64,000 nucleotides of DNA from Actinomadura parmotrematis (GTDB taxonomy: Bacteria; Actinomycetota; Actinomycetes; Streptosporangiales; Streptosporangiaceae): the NCBI RefSeq assembly GCF_019458805.1, contig NZ_JAIBOA010000002.1, forward strand, positions 62,001 to 126,000. The letters are read 5' to 3'. A program made the position numbers and the translations under genes. Below, piece by piece: positions 16,061 to 23,833 of the stretch (position 1 is the first letter of the stretch; every line of letters starts with the position of its first letter). The notes beneath the pieces are model-generated. The model made no database searches and had not been told where the DNA came from. It saw only the letters and a program-made list of their open reading frames with translations.

Positions 16061-17893
16061 TCAGGCCGAGCCGAGCGTCACCTCGACGGTGGCCTCCCTG
16101 CCGTTCCGCTGGTAGGTGATCTTCATCTTGTCGCCGGGGGCCTTGCTGCGGATCTGCGCGATGAGGTCCGAGGCGTCCTCGATCGGCTGGTCGTTCACCT
16201 TGGTGATCAGGTCGCCGGGCTTCAGGCCGGCCTTGTCGGCCGGGCCGCCCTTGGTGACCGGGTCCTGGCCCTGCACGGCCTGGCTCAGGATCTTCGCGCC
16301 GCCCTGGGAGTTCGGGTCGGGCAGCACGCCGAGCCGGGCCTGCCGGACCGTGCCGGACTTGATGATCTCGTTGGCGACGCGCTGCGCCTGGTTGATCGGG
16401 ATGGCGAAGCCGAGGCCGATCGAGCCGCTCTCGCTCTCCTGGCCGCCGAAGCCCTGGCCGCTGTTCAGGGTGGCGATGGCGGTGTTGATGCCGATCACCT
16501 GGCCCTTGCCGTTCACCAGCGGGCCGCCGGAGTTGCCGGGGTTGATCGCGGCGTCGGTCTGGATGGCGTTGAGGTAGGCGCCGTCCGCGCCGTTCTCGCC
16601 CTGCGTCGGCACGGCGCGGTTCAGCGCCGACACGATGCCGGTCGTCACCGAGCCCTGGAGGCCGAGCGGCGAGCCGATCGCGATCACCGGGTCGCCAACG
16701 GCGATCTTGGCGGAGTCGCCCGCGGTGAGCGCCGGCATCGAGTGCGAGCCGGTCGGCTTCAGCACCGCGATGTCCGAGCTCGGGTCGGTGCCGCGGATGG
16801 TCGCCGGCAGCGTCTTCTTGTCGTTGAAGACGATCTCGATCTGGCCGCCGTTGGCGCCCATCGACGCCACGTGGTTGTTGGTGACGATGTAGCCGCCGTT
16901 CACGATGAAGCCGGTGCCGGCGCCCTCGCCCTGGCCGCTGCGGACCCGGATCATGACGACGCTCGGCAGCACCTTCTGCGCGACGCCGGCGACCGAGTCC
17001 GGCGGGCGGCTCTGCACCGTGCCGCCGCCGCTGTCGGAGCCGCTGACGAGCCCGCCGGGCCCGCCGTCGTCGTCGGCGGCCATCACGCCGATGCCCGCGC
17101 CGACGCCGCCCGCGACGAGCGCGACGAGCAGCGCCATCACCGCGAGCAGCCCGAACCCGGGGCCGCTCCGCGAGGACGGCGGCGGCGCCGGGACCGGCGC
17201 CCAGTTCGGGCCGGACGGCGGCTGCCCGTACCCCTGCATGGGGCGCGGCCCGCCGGGCGGCGGCGCCCCGGGCCCGCCGGGGCCGGGCGCGCCGGGCGGC
17301 GGGGGCTGCGGGGACCGCTGCTGCGGCCAGCCGTAGGGGTTGCCGCCGCGCGGGTCGTGCGGCTGGTCGTGCGGGACGAACCCGGGCCGCGGGCGCCCGT
17401 CCTCGGCGGGCGGGACGCCCTGCGCCGCGGCGTAGGCGGCGGCGCGGTCGTCCTGCGGGTAGGGCTGCGGCGCGTACTGCTGCGGCCCCTGGTTCTGCGG
17501 GGCGTGGCTCTGCGGCCCCTGGTTCTGCGGCGCGTACTCCTGCTGCCCGTACTCCTGCTGCCCGTACTGCGGCTGCTCCGGGGTCGCGGCGGCCGGCCGC
17601 CCGGCCGGCCCGTCGGGCGGGGCGAAGCCGGCCACCAGCCGGTCGCCCTCCTCGGCGGACCCGGCGGGCGCCTTCCCGAGGTCGACCCCGCCCGCGCCAC
17701 CGGGCGCGTCGTCGACGGCGTCGTCGGACGGCTCGGGCCGCCGCAGCACCTCGATGTCCTGGTCGACCATCGTCGGCTGGGGACCGCCGGCCGCCGCCGG
17801 GACGTCCCGGCGCGACTCGCCCGCGGTCCCGGGGGCCCGGTCGTCGCCCGGCTCCCCCGGCTCCCGTTCCGGCCCGCGGCTGTCTTCCGTCAT
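16061..17893 (-). CDS. htrA: HtrA/DegP-like membrane-anchored serine protease with PDZ domain
   Basis: A 610-aa protein. Residues 1 to about 245 are a long Pro/Gln/Tyr/Gly-rich cytoplasmic region, followed by one membrane segment (GLLAVMALLVALVAGGVGAG). The extracytoplasmic trypsin-like domain has the triad His in VTNNHVAS, Asp in SSDIAVLK and Ser in NPGNSGGPL. A C-terminal PDZ domain follows (GLKPGDLITKVNDQPI). It degrades or refolds damaged envelope proteins. It lies downstream of sigE-rseA-rseB-like genes, as in mycobacteria, consistent with SigE control. ATG 17893 is preferred over ATG 17899 because the GGAG would abut the latter. Confidence 0.93.
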   Translation of the reverse strand: MTEDSRGPEREPGEPGDDRAPGTAGESRRDVPAAAGGPQPTMVDQDIEVLRRPEPSDDAVDDAPGGAGGVDLGKAPAGSAEEGDRLVAGFAPPDGPAGRPAAATPEQPQYGQQEYGQQEYAPQNQGPQSHAPQNQGPQQYAPQPYPQDDRAAAYAAAQGVPPAEDGRPRPGFVPHDQPHDPRGGNPYGWPQQRSPQPPPPGAPGPGGPGAPPPGGPRPMQGYGQPPSGPNWAPVPAPPPSSRSGPGFGLLAVMALLVALVAGGVGAGIGVMAADDDGGPGGLVSGSDSGGGTVQSRPPDSVAGVAQKVLPSVVMIRVRSGQGEGAGTGFIVNGGYIVTNNHVASMGANGGQIEIVFNDKKTLPATIRGTDPSSDIAVLKPTGSHSMPALTAGDSAKIAVGDPVIAIGSPLGLQGSVTTGIVSALNRAVPTQGENGADGAYLNAIQTDAAINPGNSGGPLVNGKGQVIGINTAIATLNSGQGFGGQESESGSIGLGFAIPINQAQRVANEIIKSGTVRQARLGVLPDPNSQGGAKILSQAVQGQDPVTKGGPADKAGLKPGDLITKVNDQPIEDASDLIAQIRSKAPGDKMKITYQRNGREATVEVTLGSA

Positions 17894-17968
17894 CCCCATC
17901 TCCTACCGAGCATGGTCGTCTGATCCAACGCCGCTCACTCTGCCCTGCCGGGCATGTGGCGGACGTAA

Positions 17969-17990
17969 GACCGGTCCGCGCGGACCGGTC
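17969..17990. terminator. 22-bp perfect palindrome over the rseB-like stop codon
   Basis: GACCGGTCCGC is followed directly by its exact reverse complement (17969-17990), and the right end runs into the stop codon at 17989-17991. It sits in the 95-bp gap between the rseB-like gene and htrA. It could be an attenuating terminator that lowers htrA transcription from upstream, or an operator for a separate htrA promoter. Confidence 0.5.
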
Positions 17991-18993
17991 AGTCGAACGG
18001 GTTGATCCAGGAGCCTAGCCTGCGCATCCCGCGCCCCATCCGGGACCGCAGCGGGGACCGCTCGTGCGGCAGCGCGACGGCGACCGCCTCGGCGGTGGAC
18101 TCCGGCTCCTCGGTCAGCACCGTGTAGACGAACCCGTCGCCGCTCGCCACCGCCCAGTGCCGGGCCGCCTCGCGGCTGTAGACGGGGCCGCCGGGCCCGG
18201 CGGCGCGGTCCCAGCCGCGGACGCCGCGCGGGTCCAGGGCGCCGCGCTGCACGAACACCGACACCGCGGCGAGCCCGTCGGAGTAGCTGAGGTGGACGAC
18301 CGGGCCGCTCCGGCGGGCGTCGTAGAGGCTGAGGCGGCCGGGCAGGGCGGCGGGCAGCGGCCAGCCGCGCGCGCGCAGCCCGGCGAGCTCGCCGGGGTCC
18401 AGCACGTCGGCCCAGGCGGCGACGGCGGGCGCCGGGGCGGGCTCGGCCTCGGCCTCGGTGGTGTAGGCGGCCTTGCCGGGGCCGGGCCGGTCGATCCGCA
18501 CCTCGGTGAAGCCGCTGGTGACGACGGGGCGGCCGCGGGCGTCGATCAGCTCGCGGTACAGCATCAGGCCCGTCTCGACGTCCAGCCAGAACCGGCCCGC
18601 CGTGGACCCGTTGGCGCGGCGCGCCTCCACGACGTGCGCGGTGCGCCCGCACACCGCCGAGTCGGCGGCGCGCACGAGGGTGTAGTTGCGGGTGAGCAGG
18701 CCGAGCGTGTCGGGCGGCCCCGCCGCCGTCCCGGGGGTGTGCGCGACGACGCTCTCGGTGGTGCGGGGCACGGTGGAGCCCCACGTGGTGACCGCCCGCC
18801 GTCCCCGGTAGGGGACGTGCCGGGCGGCGCCGGCGGCGTTGCGGAGCAGCGCGACGGCCTCGGGGTCGCTGGCGCGGACCCGCCGCGCCGCGCGGGCGTC
18901 GCCGGTGAGCGCCGCCACCGCGACGGCGCAGACGACCACGCCCGTGACCAGCGTCACCGGCCGGGCGTGGCAGGGGCCGGGCAGGGCGGTCAC
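17989..18993 (-). CDS. RseB/MucB-like sigma-E regulatory protein
   Basis: A 334-aa secreted or membrane-tethered protein. A hydrophobic segment near residues 14-36 (VTLVTGVVVCAVAVAAL) acts as signal or anchor. The body resembles MucB/RseB, with an LolA-like first part (YRGRRAVTTWGS, FWLDVETGLMLYREL, SGFTEVRID) and a C-terminal domain (GLAAVSVFVQRG, VASGDGFVYTVLTEEP). RseB proteins bind the periplasmic face of the anti-sigma factor and protect it from proteolysis. The GTG start overlaps the stop of the anti-sigma gene (GTGA, 18990-18993), so the two are translationally coupled. Confidence 0.8.
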   Translation of the reverse strand: MTALPGPCHARPVTLVTGVVVCAVAVAALTGDARAARRVRASDPEAVALLRNAAGAARHVPYRGRRAVTTWGSTVPRTTESVVAHTPGTAAGPPDTLGLLTRNYTLVRAADSAVCGRTAHVVEARRANGSTAGRFWLDVETGLMLYRELIDARGRPVVTSGFTEVRIDRPGPGKAAYTTEAEAEPAPAPAVAAWADVLDPGELAGLRARGWPLPAALPGRLSLYDARRSGPVVHLSYSDGLAAVSVFVQRGALDPRGVRGWDRAAGPGGPVYSREAARHWAVASGDGFVYTVLTEEPESTAEAVAVALPHERSPLRSRMGRGMRRLGSWINPFD

Positions 18994-19574
18994 GGCTCCG
19001 GGGAGAACGGGACGGCGGTCCGGACGGTGCTCGGGTCGGTGAGCGGGTCGGTCATCGGGGTGTCGCCGGTGACCACGGCGTGCTCGACCGCGAACCGCTG
19101 GAAGGCCGGGCTCACCGTCTGCTGGTCCTGGCGGCCGCCGGCGGCGTAGGCGCCGGTGCCGAGGCCGAGGACGAGGGTGGCGGCGCCGACCGCGATGGCG
19201 CGGCGGCGCACCGCGCGCGGCAGCACGGCGGTGCCGCCGGGGCCGGTGCGGGCGGCGGGCCGGTTGTCGTGGGGCCGGGCCGCGGCGGGGCGGGACTGCC
19301 GGGACCGGCGCGGCGCCTGCCGCGGCGGCGCGGGCGGCTCGGGGGGACCGAGGGCGTGCAGCCGGGCCATCAGGTCGGGGGACGGCCGGTCGCCGTCGGG
19401 GTCGCTCGGGGGCGCCGCGGCGAGGCCGCGCAGGCGGCCCTTCAGGCGGCGCAGCTCGTCGGCCTCGGCCCGGCAGCCGGCGCAGGCGGCGAGGTGGGCG
19501 AGCGCGGCCTCGCGCTCCTCATGATCCAGCTCACCGTCGACCAGCGCGGTCAGACGTTCCCCCAGACAACTCAC
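18990..19574 (-). CDS. rseA: Anti-sigma factor RseA-like, zinc-finger (ZAS) domain
   Basis: A 194-aa protein. The ZAS motif HLAACAGC (HxxxCxxC, residues about 27-34) lies in the N-terminal zf-HC2 domain. A basic Pro-rich linker precedes one membrane helix (about 127-148, AIAVGAATLVLGLGTGAYAA), and the extracytoplasmic tail is short. It should hold SigE inactive at the membrane. The GTG start at 19574 is 57 bp after sigE on the same strand, and it overlaps the rseB-like gene downstream. This is the normal sigE-rseA order. Confidence 0.9.
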   Translation of the reverse strand: MSCLGERLTALVDGELDHEEREAALAHLAACAGCRAEADELRRLKGRLRGLAAAPPSDPDGDRPSPDLMARLHALGPPEPPAPPRQAPRRSRQSRPAAARPHDNRPAARTGPGGTAVLPRAVRRRAIAVGAATLVLGLGTGAYAAGGRQDQQTVSPAFQRFAVEHAVVTGDTPMTDPLTDPSTVRTAVPFSPEP

Positions 19575-19631
19575 GCGGTTCCCCAGTCCTTCACTTTCCT
19601 CACGCGCGGGCGAAGATACCCGTTCGGGCGG

Positions 19632-20246
19632 TCACGCGCCTTCCGGCTCGGCGGCGCGCCGGCCCGGCGCGCGGTGCTCCAGGGCGGCGCGCAGCTGCGC
19701 GCGGCCCCGGTGGATGCGGCTGCGCACGGTGCCGAGCTTCACGCCCAGCGTCGCCGAGATCTCCTCGTAGGACAGGCCCTCGATGTCGCAGAGGACGACC
19801 GCCGCCCGGTACTCGGGGGCGAGCGCGTCCAGCGCGGCCTGCACGTCGGCGTCGAAGTTGCGCTCGTCGAACGCCTGCGCCGGGGTCGGTTCGCGGCCCT
19901 GGAGGCGCTCGGCGGCGTCGTCGGCCAGCCCCTCGAAGCGGATGCGCTGCTTGCGGCGCGCCCCGTCGAGGAACAGGTTCGTGGTGATGCGGTGCAGCCA
20001 GCCCTCGAAGGTGCCCGGCGTGTAGTTCGACAGCGAGCGGAACACCCGGACGAAGACCTCCTGCGTGAGGTCCTCGGCGTCGTGCTGGTTGCCCGTCAGC
20101 CGGTAGGCCAGGCGGTAGACGCGGGCCGAGTGCTGCTGGACGACCTCGTCCCACGACGGCGGGGCCCAGTCCGCCTCGGGGGCGTTCTCCCGCCCGGAGG
20201 CGCGGGCCGATGCGGCGCCCTTGAACGTCAGTGCTGCCACTCCCAT
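19632..20246 (-). CDS. sigE: ECF sigma factor SigE
   Basis: A 204-aa ECF sigma factor. Region 2 carries [43 protein letters not shown] and region 4 carries [37 protein letters not shown]. Gene order sigE-rseA-rseB-like-htrA-tatB with a divergent O-methyltransferase matches the mycobacterial sigE locus, so an envelope-stress sigma factor is inferred. ATG 20246 (MGVAALTF) is taken as start. The frame stays open upstream to 20351, and longer N-terminal forms are known for SigE in mycobacteria, so an upstream start is possible. Confidence 0.92.
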   Translation of the reverse strand: MGVAALTFKGAASARASGRENAPEADWAPPSWDEVVQQHSARVYRLAYRLTGNQHDAEDLTQEVFVRVFRSLSNYTPGTFEGWLHRITTNLFLDGARRKQRIRFEGLADDAAERLQGREPTPAQAFDERNFDADVQAALDALAPEYRAAVVLCDIEGLSYEEISATLGVKLGTVRSRIHRGRAQLRAALEHRAPGRRAAEPEGA

Positions 20247-20397
20247 GGTGCCGGGGCTTCCTTCCTGATGAGCGGTGCTGTCGTCATGGAACGACACGGT
20301 CGCGCCTGGGCTGGGGCTCGACCCGCCCACCCGGCGAGGGGTGGACGCCATCGTTCGTTTGAACGCGCGGTAACTCCAGATGGTTCCCCGTCAGCGA

Positions 20398-20403
20398 TAT
20401 GGT
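20398..20403 (+). promoter_or_regulatory. Candidate -10 box for a leaderless O-methyltransferase transcript
   Basis: TATGGT fits the actinobacterial -10 pattern TANNNT and ends nine bases before an ATG at 20413, the spacing expected for a leaderless mRNA. That ATG is not in frame with the methyltransferase body. A CGTTC-GTTT-GAACG inverted repeat at 20352-20365 lies upstream between the divergent genes. Confidence 0.3.
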
Positions 20404-20405
20404 CT

Positions 20406-21083
20406 TTGCAGCATGAGCCAGGCGGGGGTTCCCCGAGGAGGCAAGCCATCGACGCCATTCAGGCCACCCTGGCCTACGTGGAGGAATTCCTCCCCGAAGA
20501 CGAACCGCTCCTTGACGCCCGGCGTTGGGGAGAGGATGTCGGCGCCGCGCCGATCGGGCCGGCGGGCGGCGCCGCCCTGCGCTTCCTCGCCACGCTGATC
20601 GGCGCCCGGACCGTCGTGGAGATCGGCACCGGCTGCGGGGTCTCGGGCATCTGGCTGCTGCGCGGCATGGCCCGCGACGCGGTGCTGACGAGCGTGGACG
20701 TCGACCACGAGAACCAGCGCGTCGCCAAGGCCGCCTACCGCGAGGCCGGGCTCGGCGCGTCCCGCACCCGCATGATCGTCGGGCGGGCGCTGGAGGTGCT
20801 GCCGCGGCTCACCGACGGCGCCTACGACATGGTGTTCTGCGACGCGGTCAAGACCGAGTACCCCGAGTACCTGACCGCCGCGCTCCGGCTGCTCCGCCCC
20901 GGCGGCGTGGTGGCGTTCGACAACGCCCTGTGGGGCGACCGGGTCGCCGACCCGGCCTGCACCGACGCCGAGACCGAGGCGATCCGCGAGGTCGGCCGGA
21001 TGGTGCGCGACGACGAGCGCCTCGTCCCGCTAATGCTGCCCGTCGGCGACGGGCTGCTCTGCGCGGTGAAGCGCGAGGCGTGA
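20406..21083 (+). CDS. O-methyltransferase (COMT-like, Rv1220c type); 5' end uncertain
   Basis: A SAM-dependent methyltransferase of about 225 residues. Motifs are VVEIGTGCGVSGIWLL (SAM-binding), SVDVDHENQRVAKAAY, YDMVFCDAVKTEYPEYL (metal/catalytic Asp) and LLRPGGVVAFDNALW. Its divergent position next to sigE matches Rv1220c in mycobacteria. The start is unclear. A strong GAGGAGG at 20434-20440 is followed six to seven bases later by ATC, not a normal start. The in-frame options are TTG 20406 (used here) and GTG 20478. An ATG at 20413 reads MSQAGVPRGG, one base out of frame with the body, suggesting a one-base deletion near 20440 or a sequence error. Confidence 0.8.
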   Translation: MQHEPGGGSPRRQAIDAIQATLAYVEEFLPEDEPLLDARRWGEDVGAAPIGPAGGAALRFLATLIGARTVVEIGTGCGVSGIWLLRGMARDAVLTSVDVDHENQRVAKAAYREAGLGASRTRMIVGRALEVLPRLTDGAYDMVFCDAVKTEYPEYLTAALRLLRPGGVVAFDNALWGDRVADPACTDAETEAIREVGRMVRDDERLVPLMLPVGDGLLCAVKREA

Positions 21084-21087
21084 TCCG

Positions 21088-21714
21088 GTGACTCGGGCGG
21101 CACCCCCCGCGCCGCTGCCGGTCCGCGCCCGCCCCACCTGGCGGGCCGCCGGGCAGCTCCTGGCCTGCGTGCTCCTGGTCCTGGCGTCGGCCGGTTTCGT
21201 GGCGGGCGGCCTGCTCGGCGACGCCGGCGTCGGCGGCGCCGCCTTCCTCGCGCTCGGCGCCGTCGGCCTCGTCCTGTTCGGCGCGGGGACGCTGCTGTCG
21301 GCGGGGGCGCTGCTCGCCCGCCGGCCCGTCCTCGTCCTGGAGGAGGGCGGGGTGCGGCGCCCGGCCCGCTGGCCGCTGCCGCGCCGCGCCGACCGGTTCC
21401 TGCCGTGGGACGAGGTGCACTCCCTGGCCGCGCTGCGGCGCGGCGTGGAGGGCAGGCGGCGCGGCGAGCAGGAGCACCTGGTGTTCCTGCGGTCGGCGGA
21501 GCTGACCGAGCTGGCCCGCACCGCCGACCGCCCCATGCTGGTCGCGCTGACGCTGAGCGACATCCCGCCGTCGGCGGGGCTCCCGGCCGGCGCGGGCCGC
21601 GCCCACGAGTGGTGCGTCCTCGTGCAGCCGGGCTGGGACGTGACGCTGCCCGAGCTGGTCAAGCAGATCCGGGCGCGGCGGCCCCTGCCCGTGGTGGACC
21701 GCCGCTCCCGCTGA
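21088..21714 (+). CDS. Two-helix membrane protein of unknown function
   Basis: A 208-aa protein with two hydrophobic helices (about residues 22-43, LLACVLLVLASAGFVAGGLL, and 50-75, FLALGAVGLVLFGAGTLL) followed by a cytoplasmic domain containing RFLPWDEVHSLAALRRG and EWCVLVQPGWD. The layout resembles bacterial PH-domain-like membrane proteins, but this is only an impression. GTG at 21088, four bases after the methyltransferase stop, suggests co-transcription. No function assigned. Confidence 0.7.
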   Translation: MTRAAPPAPLPVRARPTWRAAGQLLACVLLVLASAGFVAGGLLGDAGVGGAAFLALGAVGLVLFGAGTLLSAGALLARRPVLVLEEGGVRRPARWPLPRRADRFLPWDEVHSLAALRRGVEGRRRGEQEHLVFLRSAELTELARTADRPMLVALTLSDIPPSAGLPAGAGRAHEWCVLVQPGWDVTLPELVKQIRARRPLPVVDRRSR

Positions 21715-21738
21715 CCCCGCTCCCGCTCCCGCCGGCCG

Positions 21739-22524
21739 TCAGGCGGGCAGCCCCACCGCGAAGATCGGCCGGGTGGTCGGGGCGGGCGACCCGCCCGCCG
21801 GCTCCACCGTGATGCCGACCTGGGTGGCCTCGCCGACGCCGGTGACGAGCACCGGCGCGGACGCGGTCGCCATCGTCCCGGCCGGCCGCGGGTCGCCCTC
21901 GCCCATGAGCCAGAGCTCGTAGGTGCGGGCCGCGGGCGCCGCCGCCAGCCCCGACATGATCACCACGGCCCGGCCCTGGGCCCGCGACACCACGACGGTG
22001 CCGCGGCCGCCGCTCGTGACGGTGTCCGTCACGGCCCGCGCGTCGGGGGCGGCGAGCACCCCGTTGACGCGGTCGGCGTCGGCCTGGAGCCGCGCCGCCT
22101 GCGCCTCGGCGCGGTCGGCGCGCTGCTCGGCGCGGTAGGCGGCGGCGCCGGAGACGGCGGCGACCGCCACGCAGGCGGCCGCGGCGGCGCCGAGCAGCGC
22201 CGTCCCGACGCGCCGGCGGCGGGCGCGGCGGCCGCGCGCGGCCGCGAGCTCGTCCCGTTCCTCCGCCGCTTCGGCGGTGACGTGCGGCGGCACCTGCCGG
22301 GTCTGCGCGATCTCGGCGAGGACGCGCGCCCGCATCGCCTCGGGCGCGGGCCGCGCGGCGGCCGTCCCGAGGCGCGCCGCGGTCTCCCGCAGGCCCCGCA
22401 CCTCCTCGGCGCAGGTGTCGCACTCGCCGAGATGGGCCTCGAACTCGGCCCGCTCGGCGGGGTCCAGCGCGTCCAGCGCGTAGGCCCCCGCCAGGGTGTG
22501 CACCGTCTGCGATGCGTGCGTCAT
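21739..22524 (-). CDS. rskA: Anti-sigma-K factor RskA-like
   Basis: A 261-aa membrane anti-sigma factor. The N-terminal zf-HC2/ZAS-type domain has AGAYALDALDPAERAEFEAH and HLGECDTCAEEV (HxxxCxxC). One membrane helix lies at about 107-128 (ALLGAAAAACVAVAAVSGAA). The extracytoplasmic RskA domain includes GRAVVIMSGLAAAP, TYELWLMGEGDPRPAG and GITVEPAGGSPAPT. It binds SigK and releases it after regulated proteolysis. Its ATG overlaps the sigK stop (ATGA, 22521-22524). Confidence 0.92.
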   Translation of the reverse strand: MTHASQTVHTLAGAYALDALDPAERAEFEAHLGECDTCAEEVRGLRETAARLGTAAARPAPEAMRARVLAEIAQTRQVPPHVTAEAAEERDELAAARGRRARRRRVGTALLGAAAAACVAVAAVSGAAAYRAEQRADRAEAQAARLQADADRVNGVLAAPDARAVTDTVTSGGRGTVVVSRAQGRAVVIMSGLAAAPAARTYELWLMGEGDPRPAGTMATASAPVLVTGVGEATQVGITVEPAGGSPAPTTRPIFAVGLPA

Positions 22525-23168
22525 CGGTTCACCCCCAAGCAGTCGCGCATCCTGATCAGCCCGTCCCGCATCCTGGTCTTCACGGTGCCGAGCGAGCAGG
22601 CCAGCAGCTCGGCCACCTCACGGTAGGTGTACCCGCCGTAGTAGGCGAGCGTCACCGACTCGCGCTGCAGCTCGGTGAGGCCGCCGAGGCACCGCCGGAC
22701 CCGCTCGGCCTCCAGCCGCGCCTCGACCTGCTCGGTCACCTCGTCGAAGGCGGGCCCGTCCGGCCGGTGCGCCCGCTCCTCGCGGTCGGTGGCGGCCTGC
22801 GCCGACCGGACCCGGTCGACGGCGCGGCGGTGGGCGATCGTCATGGCCCAGGCCATGGCGCCGCCCCGGGCGGGGTCGAACCGCGACGCGGTGCGCCACA
22901 GCTCGACCAGCACCTCCTGGGCGACCTCCTCGGACTGCGCGGGGTCGCGCAGGACCCGCACGACGAGGCCGTACACCGGGCCGGACACCTCGTCGTAGAG
23001 CTCGGCGAAGGCGTCCTCGTCGCCCTTGGCGACGCGGCCGACGAGCCGGGCGAGGGCGTCCGGCGGGCGGCCGGCGCGGCCGCGCGGGTCGCGCCGGTGA
23101 GGAGCGGGCACCACGCGCAGCCCGTCCCCCGTCCCGTCCGCGCCCTCTCCGGGCGCTGTGCCTGCCAT
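22521..23168 (-). CDS. sigK: ECF sigma factor SigK
   Basis: A 215-aa ECF sigma factor: region 2 SEEVAQEVLVELWRTASRFD and AMTIAHRRAVDRVRSAQA; region 4 LTELQRESVTLAYYGGYTYREVAELLACSLGTVKTRMRDGL. Translational coupling to rskA and a fasciclin-domain lipoprotein gene directly upstream match the mycobacterial sigK regulon (rskA, mpt70/mpt83). ATG at 23168, 13 bp after the fasciclin gene, so it is likely co-transcribed with the fasciclin and oxidoreductase genes as well. Confidence 0.92.
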   Translation of the reverse strand: MAGTAPGEGADGTGDGLRVVPAPHRRDPRGRAGRPPDALARLVGRVAKGDEDAFAELYDEVSGPVYGLVVRVLRDPAQSEEVAQEVLVELWRTASRFDPARGGAMAWAMTIAHRRAVDRVRSAQAATDREERAHRPDGPAFDEVTEQVEARLEAERVRRCLGGLTELQRESVTLAYYGGYTYREVAELLACSLGTVKTRMRDGLIRMRDCLGVNR

Positions 23169-23181
23169 CGGTCCCGTCCGC

Positions 23182-23805
23182 CTACTTCGGCATCAGGACG
23201 GTGTCGATGATGTACACCGTCGCGTTGCGGGTCTGGACGTTGCCGCACACCACGTTCGCGGTGTCGTTGACCTTGTAGGAGGTGCCGGATCCCATGGTGG
23301 TGACCGTGCCCCCCTGGAGCGACTTGAAGCTGCCGTTGTCCAGGGCCGCCGGGGCCTGCTTCCCGGGCACCACGTGGTAGGTGAGGATGTCGGTCAGCTT
23401 CTTCTTGTCGGCGAGCACCGCGTCCAGCGTCTTCTTCGGGATCTTGGCGAAGGCGTCGTTGGTGGGCGCGAACACCGTGAGGGCCGGCGCGGAGTTCAGG
23501 GTGTCCACGAGGCCGGCCTTCTTCACCGCGGTGACCAGGGTGGACAGCGCGGGGTTGTTGGAGGCGGCGGTGGCGACCGGGTCCTCGGCCATGCCGGCGA
23601 AGCTGCCCTTGCCGGACGAGGGCACCGACGAGCAGGCCGGGCCGAACGGCTGCGAGGCCGCCGGGGAGCCGCTCATCGAGGACGCCGCCGAGCTCGCCTT
23701 GCCCGCGACCGCGTTGGAGGTCTTGTCGTCGCCGCTCCCGCAGCCGACGAGGCCGAAGGCGAGTCCGGCGGTCAGCGCGGCGGTGCCGATGATGCGAGCG
23801 TTCAT
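23182..23805 (-). CDS. Fasciclin-domain lipoprotein (MPT70/MPT83-like)
   Basis: A 207-aa protein. The signal peptide ends in a lipobox (LAFGLVGCGSG, Cys about 22). A Ser/Ala-rich linker precedes a single FAS1 domain (about 75-207) with the H1 motif LTVFAPTNDAFAKIP, the YHVVPGK motif and the H2-like NATVYIIDTVLMP end. Such proteins are surface adhesion or binding proteins and are the best known SigK targets in mycobacteria. A 28-bp gap follows the oxidoreductase gene on the same strand; sigK is 13 bp downstream. Confidence 0.92.
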   Translation of the reverse strand: MNARIIGTAALTAGLAFGLVGCGSGDDKTSNAVAGKASSAASSMSGSPAASQPFGPACSSVPSSGKGSFAGMAEDPVATAASNNPALSTLVTAVKKAGLVDTLNSAPALTVFAPTNDAFAKIPKKTLDAVLADKKKLTDILTYHVVPGKQAPAALDNGSFKSLQGGTVTTMGSGTSYKVNDTANVVCGNVQTRNATVYIIDTVLMPK

Positions 23806-23833
23806 GATCGTTCTCCTTCTCCGTTGGTCGCGG

